Below the pieces are notes generated by a model that did not search any database, was not told the DNA's origin, and saw only the letters and a list, made by a program, of their open reading frames with translations. DNA of 64,000 nt, from assembly GCA_963674895.2 (NCBI GenBank), contig CAXXCY010000003.1:1550001-1614000 (forward strand), written 5' to 3'. Positions 16,467 to 25,273 of this stretch are shown one piece after another. Made by a program: the position numbers and the translations under genes. The stretch's first letter is position 1; the number at the start of each line of letters is the position of its first letter. This DNA is from CAXXOK01 sp963674895. GTDB lineage: Bacteria > Bacillota > Clostridia > Christensenellales > Aristaeellaceae.

Positions 16467-17701
16467 ACAAGGTTCTCACTACTGTCAAAACCAACCTGAA
16501 ACAATACTCGATGATGCTGGCGCTGGTGGTAATCGTTATCATGTTCCAGGTCCTGACCGGCGGGAAACTGCTGTTTCCCATGAACGTGTACAATATCATC
16601 AACCAAAACGCCTACATCGTAATCCTCGCCATCGGTATGCTGATATGCATCATCGGCAGCGGTTCGATCGACCTTTCGGTTGGTTCCGTCGTGGGTCTCG
16701 TCGGAGCCTGCGCGGGAATCTTCATTATGAAATGGAAGTGGGACCCCTATCTGTCCATTCTTCTGTGCATGGGCGTAGGCCTTCTCGTGGGCGTCTGGCA
16801 GGGGTTCTGGATCGCGTACGTCAAGATACCGGCCTTTATCGTCACCCTGGCGGGCATGCTTGTGTTCCGCGGCGCTACGCTGGTCATCCTGCAGGGCGGC
16901 AAAGCGATTCCCGTGTTTCCGGACGCGTACAAGCAGTTTTTCGTAGGCACGACGCCGGAGTTCATCGGGGTATGGCAATTTGCAGGCATCAAAATTTACC
17001 TGACCTGTTTTCTGTTAGGCATTCTGATCGCAGCGGTTTTCTGCCTTGTGATGGTGTTTTCCAATCAAAGCAAAAAGCACAAGGGCTACGAGTACGCTTC
17101 ACCGGGCGCCCTGATCACCCGACTGGTGATCGTCTCCGCGATCGTCATCTGGTTTTTCACGCTGCTGGCCCGGTATAAGGGCATCCCCGCGGTACTGCTG
17201 CTGCTGGGTATCATCGCCGCCGTGTATACGTTCATCACAAAACAAACGGTGCTCGGCCGCCATATCTACGCCATGGGCGGAAACGCCAATGCGGCACGCC
17301 TGTCCGGCGTCAACACCGAGCGGCTGATGTTCTTCAGCTACATCAATATGGGTCTCCTGGCCGGTATCGCCGGGATGGTGTTTGCGGCGCGCCTGGACAG
17401 CGCCACCCCGATGGCCGGAGACGGGTTCGAGCTTGACGCCATCGGCGCATGCTTCATCGGCGGCGCCAGCGCATACGGCGGCATCGGTACGGTGAGCGGC
17501 GCGATGATCGGCGCTCTGATCATGGGCATCCTCAACAACGGAATGAACATCATCGGCATGGATTCCAATGTGCAGCGGTTGGTCAAGGGCCTGGTGCTGC
17601 TGGCCGCCGTGGCGTTTGACGTGCTGTCCCAGGGCCATGTGGCGCTGCCCTCGTTCCTGCGGTTCGGCAAAAATAAACCCGAAAAACTGTCGGCCGGCTG
17701 A
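16463..17701 (+). CDS. mmsB: Multiple-monosaccharide ABC transporter permease (GguB/XylH type)
   Basis: A 412-residue integral membrane protein of the branched ribose/xylose permease family with about 10-11 helices. Family motifs are GMLICIIGSGSIDLSVGSVVGL, IPAFIVTLAGMLVFRG, GRHIYAMGGNANAARLSGVN and GACFIGGASAYGGIGTVSGA. The long loop around residues 190-215 (NQSKKHKGYEYASPG) is typical of the GguB subgroup. Its start overlaps the ATPase stop, giving coupled translation. With the receptor and ATPase it forms a complete importer. Confidence 0.92.
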   Translation: MNKVLTTVKTNLKQYSMMLALVVIVIMFQVLTGGKLLFPMNVYNIINQNAYIVILAIGMLICIIGSGSIDLSVGSVVGLVGACAGIFIMKWKWDPYLSILLCMGVGLLVGVWQGFWIAYVKIPAFIVTLAGMLVFRGATLVILQGGKAIPVFPDAYKQFFVGTTPEFIGVWQFAGIKIYLTCFLLGILIAAVFCLVMVFSNQSKKHKGYEYASPGALITRLVIVSAIVIWFFTLLARYKGIPAVLLLLGIIAAVYTFITKQTVLGRHIYAMGGNANAARLSGVNTERLMFFSYINMGLLAGIAGMVFAARLDSATPMAGDGFELDAIGACFIGGASAYGGIGTVSGAMIGALIMGILNNGMNIIGMDSNVQRLVKGLVLLAAVAFDVLSQGHVALPSFLRFGKNKPEKLSAG

Positions 17702-17760
17702 TTTTCCCGGCTATGCCGGGACCGCGCCGCCTTGCCCCGTTTGCCAAGAGTTTACAAAAA

Positions 17761-17787
17761 GCCGCCGCTTTTTATCAAAGCGGCGGC
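17761..17787. terminator. Terminator after the sugar transporter operon
   Basis: An 11-base stem (GCCGCCGCTTT / AAAGCGGCGGC) around TTATC. The plus-strand tail (CTTGTAT) is only moderately T-rich; on minus the hairpin is followed by TTTTTGT, so it may work better in that direction. Confidence 0.6.
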
Positions 17788-17968
17788 CTTGTATATGGTA
17801 TACTATGGCGGTACGCGGCTGCGACGATTCCGGTTTTTCGCTTGCCGGACGGTAAAGCCCGGCGTCTGAGAAAGCTGCCCGCGGAAACAGCATGCACAAT
17901 ACACCGCATACCGCTGCCGGTTTCCGTACTCCCACCGAAACGGTATGCGCGGAAAGGAACCGATTTAC

Positions 17969-19123
17969 GTGAGCGATAACGTAACCACCCTTAAGTATCA
18001 GGAGAAAGAAATCCTGCTGATCGGTACGGCGCACGTTTCCAAAGAGAGCGCCGCGCTGGTCAAGCGCGTGATTGAAGAAGAACGCCCCGACAGCGTTTGC
18101 GTGGAACTGGACGCGGACCGGTACAACACGATCCAAAATCCCAAAGCGTGGGAAAGCACCAACGTGCTGAACGTGATCAAGTCCAAAAAGGTCGGGTTTC
18201 TGATGGCCAGCCTGGCGTTGGGCGCGTACCAGAAACGGATCGCCAGGAAACTGAACATCGCGGTCGGAAGCGAAATGATCCAGGGCATTCAAAGCGCCAA
18301 GGAAATCGGGGCGGCGCTGGTGCTGGCCGACAGAAGCATCCAGACCACGTTCCAGCGCATCTGGCGAAAGCTGAATTTATGGGAAAAGTGCAAGCTGATC
18401 GTCACCTTAATCCTCCCCTCCGACCAGGACACGGAGCTTACGGACAAGGATTTGCAGGAGCTTCTGCAGGCGGACATTCTGGAAGCAGTCATGGCGGACA
18501 TGCGCAAGCAGTTTCCCAAGATCGGGGCCATTCTGATCAGCGAGCGCGATCAGCATCTGGCGGCAAAAATCAAGGAAGCGCCCGGGAAAAAGGTGGTCGC
18601 CGTTCTAGGCGGCGCGCACATTCCGGGCGTCAGGGAAGAGATATTCCGCCCGCAGGACCTGAAAAGCCTCAATTTCGTACCGCCGAAAAAGCCGTACGGG
18701 AAAATCTTCGGCTGGATTCTGTCCGCCGTCATCATCGGTTTGATCGTATACGGGTTCATCACCAACACACAGACCGGGGTCCGGCAGCTCTCCTCCTGGG
18801 TGCTGTGGAACGGCGGGCTTGCGGCCCTGTTCGTCGCGTTGTCGTTCGCCCATCCGCTCAGCATCCTCACCGCTCTGGTCGCGGCCCCCATCACCTCGCT
18901 CAACCCGCTGCTTGCGTGCGGCTGGTTCGCCGGGCTGGTGGAGGCGACCGTCCGCAAGCCGGCCGTGCAGGACGTGCTCAACGTATATACCGATATCACC
19001 AGCGTAAAAGGTTTCTTTCACAACCGGTTCCTCAAAGCCCTGCTGGTCGTTATCCTCGGCAATATCGGCAGCAGCCTGGGCACGTATATTGCCGGCATCG
19101 ATATGATCAAAAATCTGTTCTGA
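17969..19123 (+). CDS. TraB/PrgY family membrane protein
   Basis: A 384-residue protein of the TraB/TIKI superfamily. The N-terminal domain holds the family signatures LIGTAHVSKESAALV (GTAHxS), ERPDSVCVELDADRY (ELD) and VLGGAHIPGVREEIF (GGAH). The C-terminal half has four to five membrane helices (about 235-385). PrgY reduces pheromone activity in enterococci and TIKI is a metalloprotease; the bacterial function is otherwise undefined. The start is taken as GTG at 17969, ten bases after AAAGGA; an ATG at 17945 has no ribosome site. It is flanked by terminators, so it is probably monocistronic. Confidence 0.85.
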   Translation: MSDNVTTLKYQEKEILLIGTAHVSKESAALVKRVIEEERPDSVCVELDADRYNTIQNPKAWESTNVLNVIKSKKVGFLMASLALGAYQKRIARKLNIAVGSEMIQGIQSAKEIGAALVLADRSIQTTFQRIWRKLNLWEKCKLIVTLILPSDQDTELTDKDLQELLQADILEAVMADMRKQFPKIGAILISERDQHLAAKIKEAPGKKVVAVLGGAHIPGVREEIFRPQDLKSLNFVPPKKPYGKIFGWILSAVIIGLIVYGFITNTQTGVRQLSSWVLWNGGLAALFVALSFAHPLSILTALVAAPITSLNPLLACGWFAGLVEATVRKPAVQDVLNVYTDITSVKGFFHNRFLKALLVVILGNIGSSLGTYIAGIDMIKNLF

Positions 19124-19172
19124 CGGCTGCGGGTTACGCCCGGTACGCGCTTGCAGAACAAATGCGCGCGTG

Positions 19173-19202
19173 AAAAACGCCCGGCTGCTGCCGGGCGTTT
19201 TT
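19173..19202. terminator. Bidirectional terminator between traB-like gene and HTH gene
   Basis: AAAAACGCCCGGC (19173-19185), loop TGCT, GCCGGGCGTTTTT. T-runs exist on both strands and it sits between convergent genes. Confidence 0.85.
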
Positions 19203-19248
19203 CAGTCTGCCTCTATGGGCTTTTGCATGGCTTCCTCCGCCGTTCCCG

Positions 19249-19467
19249 CTACTCCCCCGCTTCGTCCCGCCTGTACTCCAGCAAATCGCCGGGCTGGCAG
19301 TCCAGAACGCCGCAGATTGCGTCCAGGGTGGAAAAGCGTATGGCGCTGATTTTCCCCGTTTTCATCCGGGACAGGTTGACGTTCGCCACGCCGACGCGCT
19401 CGCTTAGCTCCTGCAGGGACATTTTCCGGTCGGCCATCACGCGGTCCAGCCTTAATATGATCGCCAT
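19249..19467 (-). CDS. Small XRE/YozG-type HTH regulator
   Basis: A 72-residue stand-alone Cro/C1-type DNA-binding protein. It starts MAIILRLDRVMADRKMSLQE, continues LSERVGVANVNLSRMKTGK (recognition helix region) and ends with the YozG-like tail LDAICGVLDCQPGDLLEY. It lies 10 bases after a DUF2975 membrane-protein gene, a pairing seen repeatedly in Firmicutes, so the two probably act together. Autoregulation of the pair is likely but no operator is seen. Confidence 0.9.
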   Translation of the reverse strand: MAIILRLDRVMADRKMSLQELSERVGVANVNLSRMKTGKISAIRFSTLDAICGVLDCQPGDLLEYRRDEAGE

Positions 19468-19477
19468 CTCATTCCCC

Positions 19478-19993
19478 CTAAAGCGTTTCGTCCACTTGGT
19501 TCTGCAATTGTGCGCCGTACTGGAAGATCAGCGCGAAGGCAAAGATCGTCAGCGCGACCACGACGCCAAGGATGGTGTTCTGTACGCTGATGATGATCCC
19601 CAGTAAAATCGCAATTGCTTTCATAGGCCTTGCCACGTCGGCGGAGAATGGATCCTTGCTGTCCCTGATGAGGGTAAAGAGCCGGATGATCCTGGCAATC
19701 ATCACCTGCGCCAGAACAAACGCCGCCAGTTGCCTGGCGAGGGTGAACCGCAGCGTGGAAAGCTTCTCCGCCGTATCCGCATCAAAGTTTACGCCCAGCA
19801 GGTTTTGAAGCGGTATGGTTGCGTATACCGAGGTATTCCCGATCCGCAGGAGCGGTTGATCCGAGGCTGTCCATGTGGAGATCAGCAGGAAGACTGAAAC
19901 TCCCAGAACGATATACAGAAGTATCCGGGTTATTTTGGCGAGCACAAGAATAACGTTGCTCTGCCGGGCAATCTTGGCGGTGAGTGTTTCCAT
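19478..19993 (-). CDS. DUF2975 membrane protein
   Basis: A 171-residue protein with four predicted membrane helices (about residues 19-42, 90-108, 125-145 and 145-165). A short conserved cytosolic patch reads LIRDSKDPFSADVARPMKAIA, typical of DUF2975. Family function is unknown; its constant partner is a YozG-like regulator, found here immediately downstream, suggesting a membrane-linked regulatory pair. A good promoter lies upstream. Confidence 0.88.
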   Translation of the reverse strand: METLTAKIARQSNVILVLAKITRILLYIVLGVSVFLLISTWTASDQPLLRIGNTSVYATIPLQNLLGVNFDADTAEKLSTLRFTLARQLAAFVLAQVMIARIIRLFTLIRDSKDPFSADVARPMKAIAILLGIIISVQNTILGVVVALTIFAFALIFQYGAQLQNQVDETL

Positions 19994-20035
19994 GGCTGTG
20001 ATTCCTCCATCGTTTGATATCCTGCGACAGGATGC

Positions 20036-20064
20036 AGTTTACACCGTCATTATACGTTTGTCAA
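20036..20064 (-). promoter_or_regulatory. Promoter of the DUF2975/HTH pair
   Basis: On minus TTGACA (20059-20064), 17 bases, TAAACT (20036-20041). A TATAAT also occurs inside the spacer but lacks a -35. Confidence 0.6.
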
Positions 20065-20126
20065 TACTTATTTATCGTTATTCGTTAAATAATATATTTA
20101 TAACGTTGCCATCGGGAACATACAAC

Positions 20127-20160
20127 AAAACCGCCGCGGCCGGATAGCCGCGGCGGTTTT
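20127..20160. terminator. Bidirectional terminator after the GT2 gene
   Basis: AAAACCGCCGCGGC, six-base loop, GCCGCGGCGGTTTT, 17 bases past the stop of the glycosyltransferase gene. It ends the long polA-to-GT2 operon. Confidence 0.85.
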
Positions 20161-20176
20161 CGCAGGTGTATAAGTT

Positions 20177-21145
20177 TTATTCGTCCGCCACCGGATCGGC
20201 GTTCTCGCCGTTAAGATACCGCTCGATGATGAACCGCGGGCGGCGTTTGGATTCGTTGTAGATTTTGCCGATATACTCGCCGATGACACCCAGGCAAAAC
20301 AGCTGAATGCCGCCGATCATCCAGATGGACGCCAGAATGCTGGTCCAGCCCAGGACGGTTGTCCCCAGAATCCAGGAGATCAGGACGTAGAGGAGCATGA
20401 TCAGCGAGACGAAAAGGATGACGATGCCCAGCGTCGTAATCAGCCGCAGCGGCTTGACGGAAAAGCTCGTGATGCCGTCGATGGCGAACGCGAGCATTTT
20501 TTTAAAGGGATACTTGCTCTCGCCCGCAAAGCGCGCGGTCCTGTCGTAATACACGACGCTTGTCTGAAAGCCGATCAGCGGCGCGAGCCCGCGCAGGAAC
20601 AGGTTGACTTCCTTGAACGAAGCCAGCGCGTCCAATGCGCGGCGGCTCATCAGGCGGTAGTCGGCATGGTTGTAGGTAATATCCACGCCCAGCGACTTCA
20701 TCAGCCTGTAGAAGAACAGCGCCGTCTGCCGCTTGAAAAACGTATCGGACTTGCGCTTGTTGCGAACGCCGTACACCACGTCGCAGCCCTTTTCATACAC
20801 GGCCAGAAACCGGTCGATGGCGTCCATATCGTCCTGCAGGTCGGCGTCCATGGAAATGCTGACGTCGCAGTGCTTCCTGGCCGTCATCAGCCCCGCAAGC
20901 AGCGCGTTTTGATGCCCGCGGTTCCGGCTTAATTTCAGCCCCTCAAACAGCGGGTTTTGTTCGTGCAGCGTTTCGATAAGCGGCCAGGTTCTATCCTTGC
21001 TGCCGTCGTCCACCAGCAGTACGCGGCTGTCCGCGCCGATAAGCCCGCCCTGGATCAGCGCTCCCATTTTGGCTGTGATCCGTTTAGCGGTTTCCGGCAG
21101 TACCTGTTCCTCGTTGTAGCAAGGAATGACGATCATCAGTTTCAT
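20177..21145 (-). CDS. GT2 family membrane glycosyltransferase (polyprenyl-phosphate type)
   Basis: A 322-residue enzyme with an N-terminal GT-A domain (MKLMIVIPCYNEEQVLPETA; DDGSKDRT; the metal site ISMDADLQDD) and two C-terminal membrane helices (about 225-255 and 265-290). This is the DPM1/GtrB/YkcC layout. Such proteins move a sugar from a nucleotide donor to polyprenyl phosphate on the inner face of the membrane for later use in envelope glycans. GAGGGA precedes the start. It is the last gene of the minus-strand operon after the caspase-like gene. Confidence 0.88.
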   Translation of the reverse strand: MKLMIVIPCYNEEQVLPETAKRITAKMGALIQGGLIGADSRVLLVDDGSKDRTWPLIETLHEQNPLFEGLKLSRNRGHQNALLAGLMTARKHCDVSISMDADLQDDMDAIDRFLAVYEKGCDVVYGVRNKRKSDTFFKRQTALFFYRLMKSLGVDITYNHADYRLMSRRALDALASFKEVNLFLRGLAPLIGFQTSVVYYDRTARFAGESKYPFKKMLAFAIDGITSFSVKPLRLITTLGIVILFVSLIMLLYVLISWILGTTVLGWTSILASIWMIGGIQLFCLGVIGEYIGKIYNESKRRPRFIIERYLNGENADPVADE

Positions 21146-21162
21146 CGCCCGGTTCCCTCTTT

Positions 21163-22644
21163 CTATCGTGTTATGCTAATGGGTTCGCTGTGTTCCATCA
21201 CCATGGTTTCGCCTATCCATCCTTCCACAAGGACCCCGTATTCTCCTTCGGGTACGGTCTCACCGTTTTGGTCCCGCCCATCCCAGTAAAAACAGCTGCC
21301 GTCCGGCACGGTATGCAGCGGCCGCGTCGGGCTGCGGTAGCTGAGCCGCCTGACCGTCTCCCCCTTCACATCGGTCACCGTAACGCTCAGCGCGCAGGGA
21401 AACGAATGCTCCACAAAAACCGGAAGCTCCGCGCCCTCCAGCGCCTGGAAGCTGCCGGGCGTCCGCACGCGCAGGACCAGGTCCCCCGCAAGCGGCGTAA
21501 CGGTAATCAGGTGCCCCGCCTGCATCGTCAGCCTTCCGCCCGAAAGCGAGAGCACCTGCACCAGCACGTACCCGTAAAGATCGCCGGTTTCCTGGCTGAG
21601 GGCGATGGTCCGCACCTTACGTCCCGGCAGGATGGCGCCTGCCAGGTCGCCGAACGCTGTAAAGCGTTCCGATTCGTCGTATACAAGCTCGGCCTCGTCA
21701 AACCGCCAGCTTCCGTCAACGCAGTACACGATCTGGTACGCGACGCGCACGGGCCTGAGCGCGGTGTAGGACAGCGTCAGCGTTTCGTCGGGCCGGATGA
21801 CGTCGTCCGAGAACATCACGTCCACGATCGGCGCGCGCTCGTCCTCCGGAAATCCCGCGTCCGGGTCGTAGGCGAAGACGACCGTATCGTCCTCCTGCGG
21901 ATACGCCTGCGGCGTGGACGCGCCGTGGTTTTTCAGCAGGTACCGGTGCAGCTCCGACAGCGTGATGCTGCCGTCGCGGTTTTGATCGGCGGGGTAGTTC
22001 CAGCGCGGGCTGATGCCCTGGGTCAGAATCTGGGTGAAGTAGAACAGGCCCTGTTCCCCGTCCTGTTCCCCGTTCCAGTACCAGCTTTCCTCCATAGCGC
22101 CCGAACTTGTGAGAACCTTGAAGTCCGGCGAGCGGAACCCGACGTCCTCAGGCTGCACAGGCATCCCCTTGCCGATAAACGCGCCTGAATAACAGGCGTC
22201 AAGCAGAAGGATCTTCATTCCCGGAATGCCGTCAAACATCGCCTCCAGCGCTCCGGCCGTCAGGCTGCTCTCCGTCCGCCCGTCGCTTAACAGCAGCACG
22301 GCGTTCCCGTCCGCGTCATAATCGCCGTGCGTGGAGATGTAGAGGTAGTTTACGTCGTCCGCGCCGGTGCCGCCGAACGCCCGTTCAATCCAGTCCGCCA
22401 GCGCTCCGGTGGACGTGACGGACTCATCGGGAATCAGGATATCCGTAAACGGGACCGCGCTGTACAAAAGCGCCTTGTACATATCCTGCACGTTGTTGGC
22501 CGACGAGGGATAGGAGCTGGGCTTGGATACGAACAAATCCACGCCGATCAGCAGCGCGCGGTATTGCGGGCCGCCGTCCGCGGCTGCCGTTGGAAGCGGC
22601 AGGCAGAGCAGGACGACCGCCAGTACGCAAGCCATGATCCGCAT
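21163..22644 (-). CDS. Secreted caspase-like (C14) protease with EF-hand
   Basis: A 493-residue exported protein: signal peptide 1-21 (ending PTAAA), then a p20-like caspase domain (about 27-210). The catalytic dyad is visible as His106 in YLYISTHGDYDADG and Cys151 in LLLDACYSGAF. A canonical 12-residue EF-hand loop follows at 220-231 (DQNRDGSITLSE), suggesting calcium dependence as in metacaspases. The C-terminal part (about 265-493) is beta-rich and ends in a FlgD-like Ig module (FYWDGRDQNGETVPEGEYGV). GGGAGG precedes the start. It sits among cell-wall enzymes; substrate unknown. Confidence 0.85.
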   Translation of the reverse strand: MRIMACVLAVVLLCLPLPTAAADGGPQYRALLIGVDLFVSKPSSYPSSANNVQDMYKALLYSAVPFTDILIPDESVTSTGALADWIERAFGGTGADDVNYLYISTHGDYDADGNAVLLLSDGRTESSLTAGALEAMFDGIPGMKILLLDACYSGAFIGKGMPVQPEDVGFRSPDFKVLTSSGAMEESWYWNGEQDGEQGLFYFTQILTQGISPRWNYPADQNRDGSITLSELHRYLLKNHGASTPQAYPQEDDTVVFAYDPDAGFPEDERAPIVDVMFSDDVIRPDETLTLSYTALRPVRVAYQIVYCVDGSWRFDEAELVYDESERFTAFGDLAGAILPGRKVRTIALSQETGDLYGYVLVQVLSLSGGRLTMQAGHLITVTPLAGDLVLRVRTPGSFQALEGAELPVFVEHSFPCALSVTVTDVKGETVRRLSYRSPTRPLHTVPDGSCFYWDGRDQNGETVPEGEYGVLVEGWIGETMVMEHSEPISITR

Positions 22645-22666
22645 GCCGTTCCTCCCCCGCCCCGGC

Positions 22667-22733
22667 TTCGCCGTTTTATTCGTTTCCGGCGGTCATCAGC
22701 CCAGGTTTTCGCCGTTTCATTCGTTTCCGGCGG
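22667..22733. repeat. Two 26-base direct repeats between CHAP and caspase genes
   Basis: The same 26-base sequence, beginning TTCGCCGTTT and ending TTTCCGGCGG, occurs at 22667-22692 and 22708-22733 with one mismatch and a 41-base period. Each copy can form a weak CGCCG/CGGCG hairpin. They fill most of the 96-base gap in the operon. Confidence 0.7.
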
Positions 22734-22740
22734 CTGTCGT

Positions 22741-23703
22741 TCAATCCGTATCCGTCACCAGCCACGAATTCGGGTCCTGGATTTCCAGCTTTTCAATCTC
22801 GTGCTGGATGGCAAGCTGCGTGTCCCGGTCCGCAACGCCTGTGGGCGCTTTCCCCGGTATGGTCTGCTGGAACACGGACACTGCGTTGCGGGTGTTGCTG
22901 GCGAAGCTGGAGGTAAAGTTCCGCTCCGACAGGTATCCGAGCCTCCCCAGGTTTTGCTGGAGCTCCAGGACTTTTGTCCCGGTATTGCCGTACTGCATGG
23001 TGGTATCCACCACGTCCCCCCAGCAGCCGAAGCCCAGGACCTGCGAATTGTCCAGCGGATACACGGCGCGCTGTACGCGGTCCGGGTTGTTGCCCTCGAT
23101 CACATGGATGAGAACGCTTCCGTCCGCCGCATAGGCGCAGTATTCCACCAGCGCCACGTGCGCGGTATCCCCGTCCGTATTATAGCTGAAATAGACAAGA
23201 TCGCCCGGACGCGGTATATACTCGTTGGGCTGCATCATGCCGCTGCCGCCCTTGAGCCATTGCCAGCCCCATCCCGGCACGTGCCCTTTGCGGTACACGA
23301 AGCGCCCGCGGGTGACAAACCAGTCGCGCCCCGTGTTCTGTCCCGTGTAATACGGATAGACGTTGTTGAGCATTTCGTAGCCGTAGAGGTGGTCCGTCAT
23401 ATGGACGCACCAGCAGATGAACTCCGCGCACCACTCCGAATACGGGTTCCCCGTCCAGGCCCCGTACTTGTTGTACCCGTTGCTCTCCTCCGCATAGCCG
23501 ATTTCCTGCGCCGCGGTTTCCAGCAGCTTTTCAATGCTCTCCGGCAGCTTTCCGAAATCGATCGCCTGTTCCGCCTCGGCCGTCATATCCTGCGGAACGG
23601 ATGCGATCTCGGCCGGCATCGCTTCTTCGGCCGCGGCGGCCTGCGCCATCAGCAGCGCGGCGGCGCAGGCGGCGGCAAGGATACCTCTCCATCGGTTCGT
23701 CAT
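22741..23703 (-). CDS. Secreted CHAP amidase with peptidoglycan-binding domain
   Basis: A 320-residue exported cell-wall hydrolase. The signal peptide is about 1-25 (ends QAAAA). The CHAP-like cysteine peptidase/amidase domain has Cys92 in NPYSEWCAEF and His182 in DGDTAHVALVEYC. The C-terminal domain (about 245-310; GTKVLELQQNLGRLGYL) is a peptidoglycan-binding type 1 module. The start is placed at the second of two adjacent ATGs (23703), where spacing to AAGGA is best. It lies 13 bases after the solute-binding-protein gene. A role in peptide-stem cleavage during growth or division is likely. Confidence 0.87.
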   Translation of the reverse strand: MTNRWRGILAAACAAALLMAQAAAAEEAMPAEIASVPQDMTAEAEQAIDFGKLPESIEKLLETAAQEIGYAEESNGYNKYGAWTGNPYSEWCAEFICWCVHMTDHLYGYEMLNNVYPYYTGQNTGRDWFVTRGRFVYRKGHVPGWGWQWLKGGSGMMQPNEYIPRPGDLVYFSYNTDGDTAHVALVEYCAYAADGSVLIHVIEGNNPDRVQRAVYPLDNSQVLGFGCWGDVVDTTMQYGNTGTKVLELQQNLGRLGYLSERNFTSSFASNTRNAVSVFQQTIPGKAPTGVADRDTQLAIQHEIEKLEIQDPNSWLVTDTD

Positions 23704-23716
23704 CATACGTCCTTTT

Positions 23717-25273
23717 CTACCGTCCGAAGTCTTCGATCCCGCGAAGCAGTTCAAATTCGCGGAAATCGCGCACGGAGGAATACATTTTGCGCGTCAGCAC
23801 CGCGCCGGCGCGGTAAAACAGGCAGATAAACGGAATATCCGCCGCGAACTGCTGCTGGATCGCCTGCCACGTGTAGGCGAACTCCGATTGGCTTTCGCTC
23901 TTGCGCAGGGTGTAGAACAAATCCGTCATCTTGTCGGACGCGTACCGCCCGTAGTTGGCGGTATTGCCTTTCATCAGCATAAACCCGGCATCCGGCACCA
24001 CGTCCATCTGGAACGACGCCAGCACCAGATCGAAGGAATTCGCCTGCAGCTTTTCCTGCACCTGCTCAAACGTCATGGTTTCGATGGCGATTTTGATCTT
24101 CAGCTTTTCCAGCATATCGGCAATCATGTTCGCGGTCTCGAAGCGCACGTTGTTGTCCGGGTCCTCGTACACAAACAATCGCAGCCGCAGGTTGCGCTTC
24201 TTCCCGTCGATGATCTTGTCCAGGATGTTGTCTCCGTCGGAATCCACCCAGCCCTCCTCTTCCAGAAGCTGCTGGGCGAGCTCGAAGTTATACTGGTACA
24301 CGAGCTCCTGGTCGTAATACAGCCAGCTGTTCGGCGGCACGGGGGTATCCGTGTCGATGGTCATGCCCATGTACGTGTTATTGGAGATCAGGTTCGTATC
24401 GATCGCCGCGCGGATCGCCCGGCGAACGTTCAGGTTTTCCAGCGGGATTTCGTTGAAGTTCATGAGCAGCGTTTCCAGCTGCCTGGTGGAATAGGTGACC
24501 GACAGCGACGATATGCCGCTCTTGTACTGCGAAGCGGAGACCGAGCGCGTAAACACCGTGTCCACGCGCGCGTACTCATAAGCCGTGATGAGATCCTTGT
24601 TGCTGGTATAGGTGGATATCACGATCTCCTTCACCTGCGGCGCGGACTGCCACCAGTGCTCGTTGAGCGTCAGCCACATATAGTTGTTCTGGGGTTCAAA
24701 CGCGCCGAACTTATACGCGCCCGATCCGTACGGCGCCGCCATATCCACCTGCGCCGCGGGCACGACGGGAAAGGTCATCGCGTAGAGTAGGCCGTAGTAG
24801 GGGCGGCTTTTCGCGGCGGTGACAACCAGCGTGCGCTCGTCCTGGGCATAGAACTTGGATACCATGTACTGGATATTGCGGTAAAACCCCTGCGCGGTGA
24901 TATCCTCCCTCTTGGACATATCCAGGATATACTGCCCCGAGGCCGCCACGTCCGCCGCCGTCAGGGGCGTGCCGTCCGAAAAATACAGGTTTTCACGAAG
25001 CGTAAAGGTCCACGTTCCCCCGTCGTCGGCCACCGTCCAGTTCTCGGCCAGCAGGGGCTGGGGCAGGCCCTCGTCGTCGATGGTCACCAGGCTTTCGTAC
25101 ACCAGGGCGTAAACGGACATAATGTCGCGTTCCTGCGGATCAAAGGGGCGTATTTCCAGCGTTTTTGTGGAGTAGATGCCGATGACCAGGGAATCCTCGA
25201 CGTTCTGGGCTGTACCCGTGAGCGGCGCGATGAAAAAGACAAGCGAAAGCAGGATGCAGACCGTACGTTTCAT
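23717..25273 (-). CDS. Orphan family 5 (peptide-type) solute-binding protein
   Basis: A 518-residue exported protein of the OppA/DppA class (SBP_bac_5). After a signal peptide (about 1-22) come VYALVYESLVTIDDEGLPQP, WTFTLRENLYFSDGTPLTAADVA and the C-terminal lobe with DVVPDAGFMLMKGNTANYG. No permease or ATPase genes are adjacent. The signal peptide carries no lipobox cysteine, unlike most Firmicute binding proteins, so it may be free or act apart from a transporter, for instance binding muropeptides released by the neighbouring hydrolases (inference). Its ATG overlaps the transglycosylase stop. Confidence 0.87.
   Translation of the reverse strand: MKRTVCILLSLVFFIAPLTGTAQNVEDSLVIGIYSTKTLEIRPFDPQERDIMSVYALVYESLVTIDDEGLPQPLLAENWTVADDGGTWTFTLRENLYFSDGTPLTAADVAASGQYILDMSKREDITAQGFYRNIQYMVSKFYAQDERTLVVTAAKSRPYYGLLYAMTFPVVPAAQVDMAAPYGSGAYKFGAFEPQNNYMWLTLNEHWWQSAPQVKEIVISTYTSNKDLITAYEYARVDTVFTRSVSASQYKSGISSLSVTYSTRQLETLLMNFNEIPLENLNVRRAIRAAIDTNLISNNTYMGMTIDTDTPVPPNSWLYYDQELVYQYNFELAQQLLEEEGWVDSDGDNILDKIIDGKKRNLRLRLFVYEDPDNNVRFETANMIADMLEKLKIKIAIETMTFEQVQEKLQANSFDLVLASFQMDVVPDAGFMLMKGNTANYGRYASDKMTDLFYTLRKSESQSEFAYTWQAIQQQFAADIPFICLFYRAGAVLTRKMYSSVRDFREFELLRGIEDFGR

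Noticed and set aside
22327..23829. A 500-codon plus-strand open frame opposite the caspase and CHAP genes
   Set aside because: Arg/His-rich shadow of two well-supported genes; no ribosome site.
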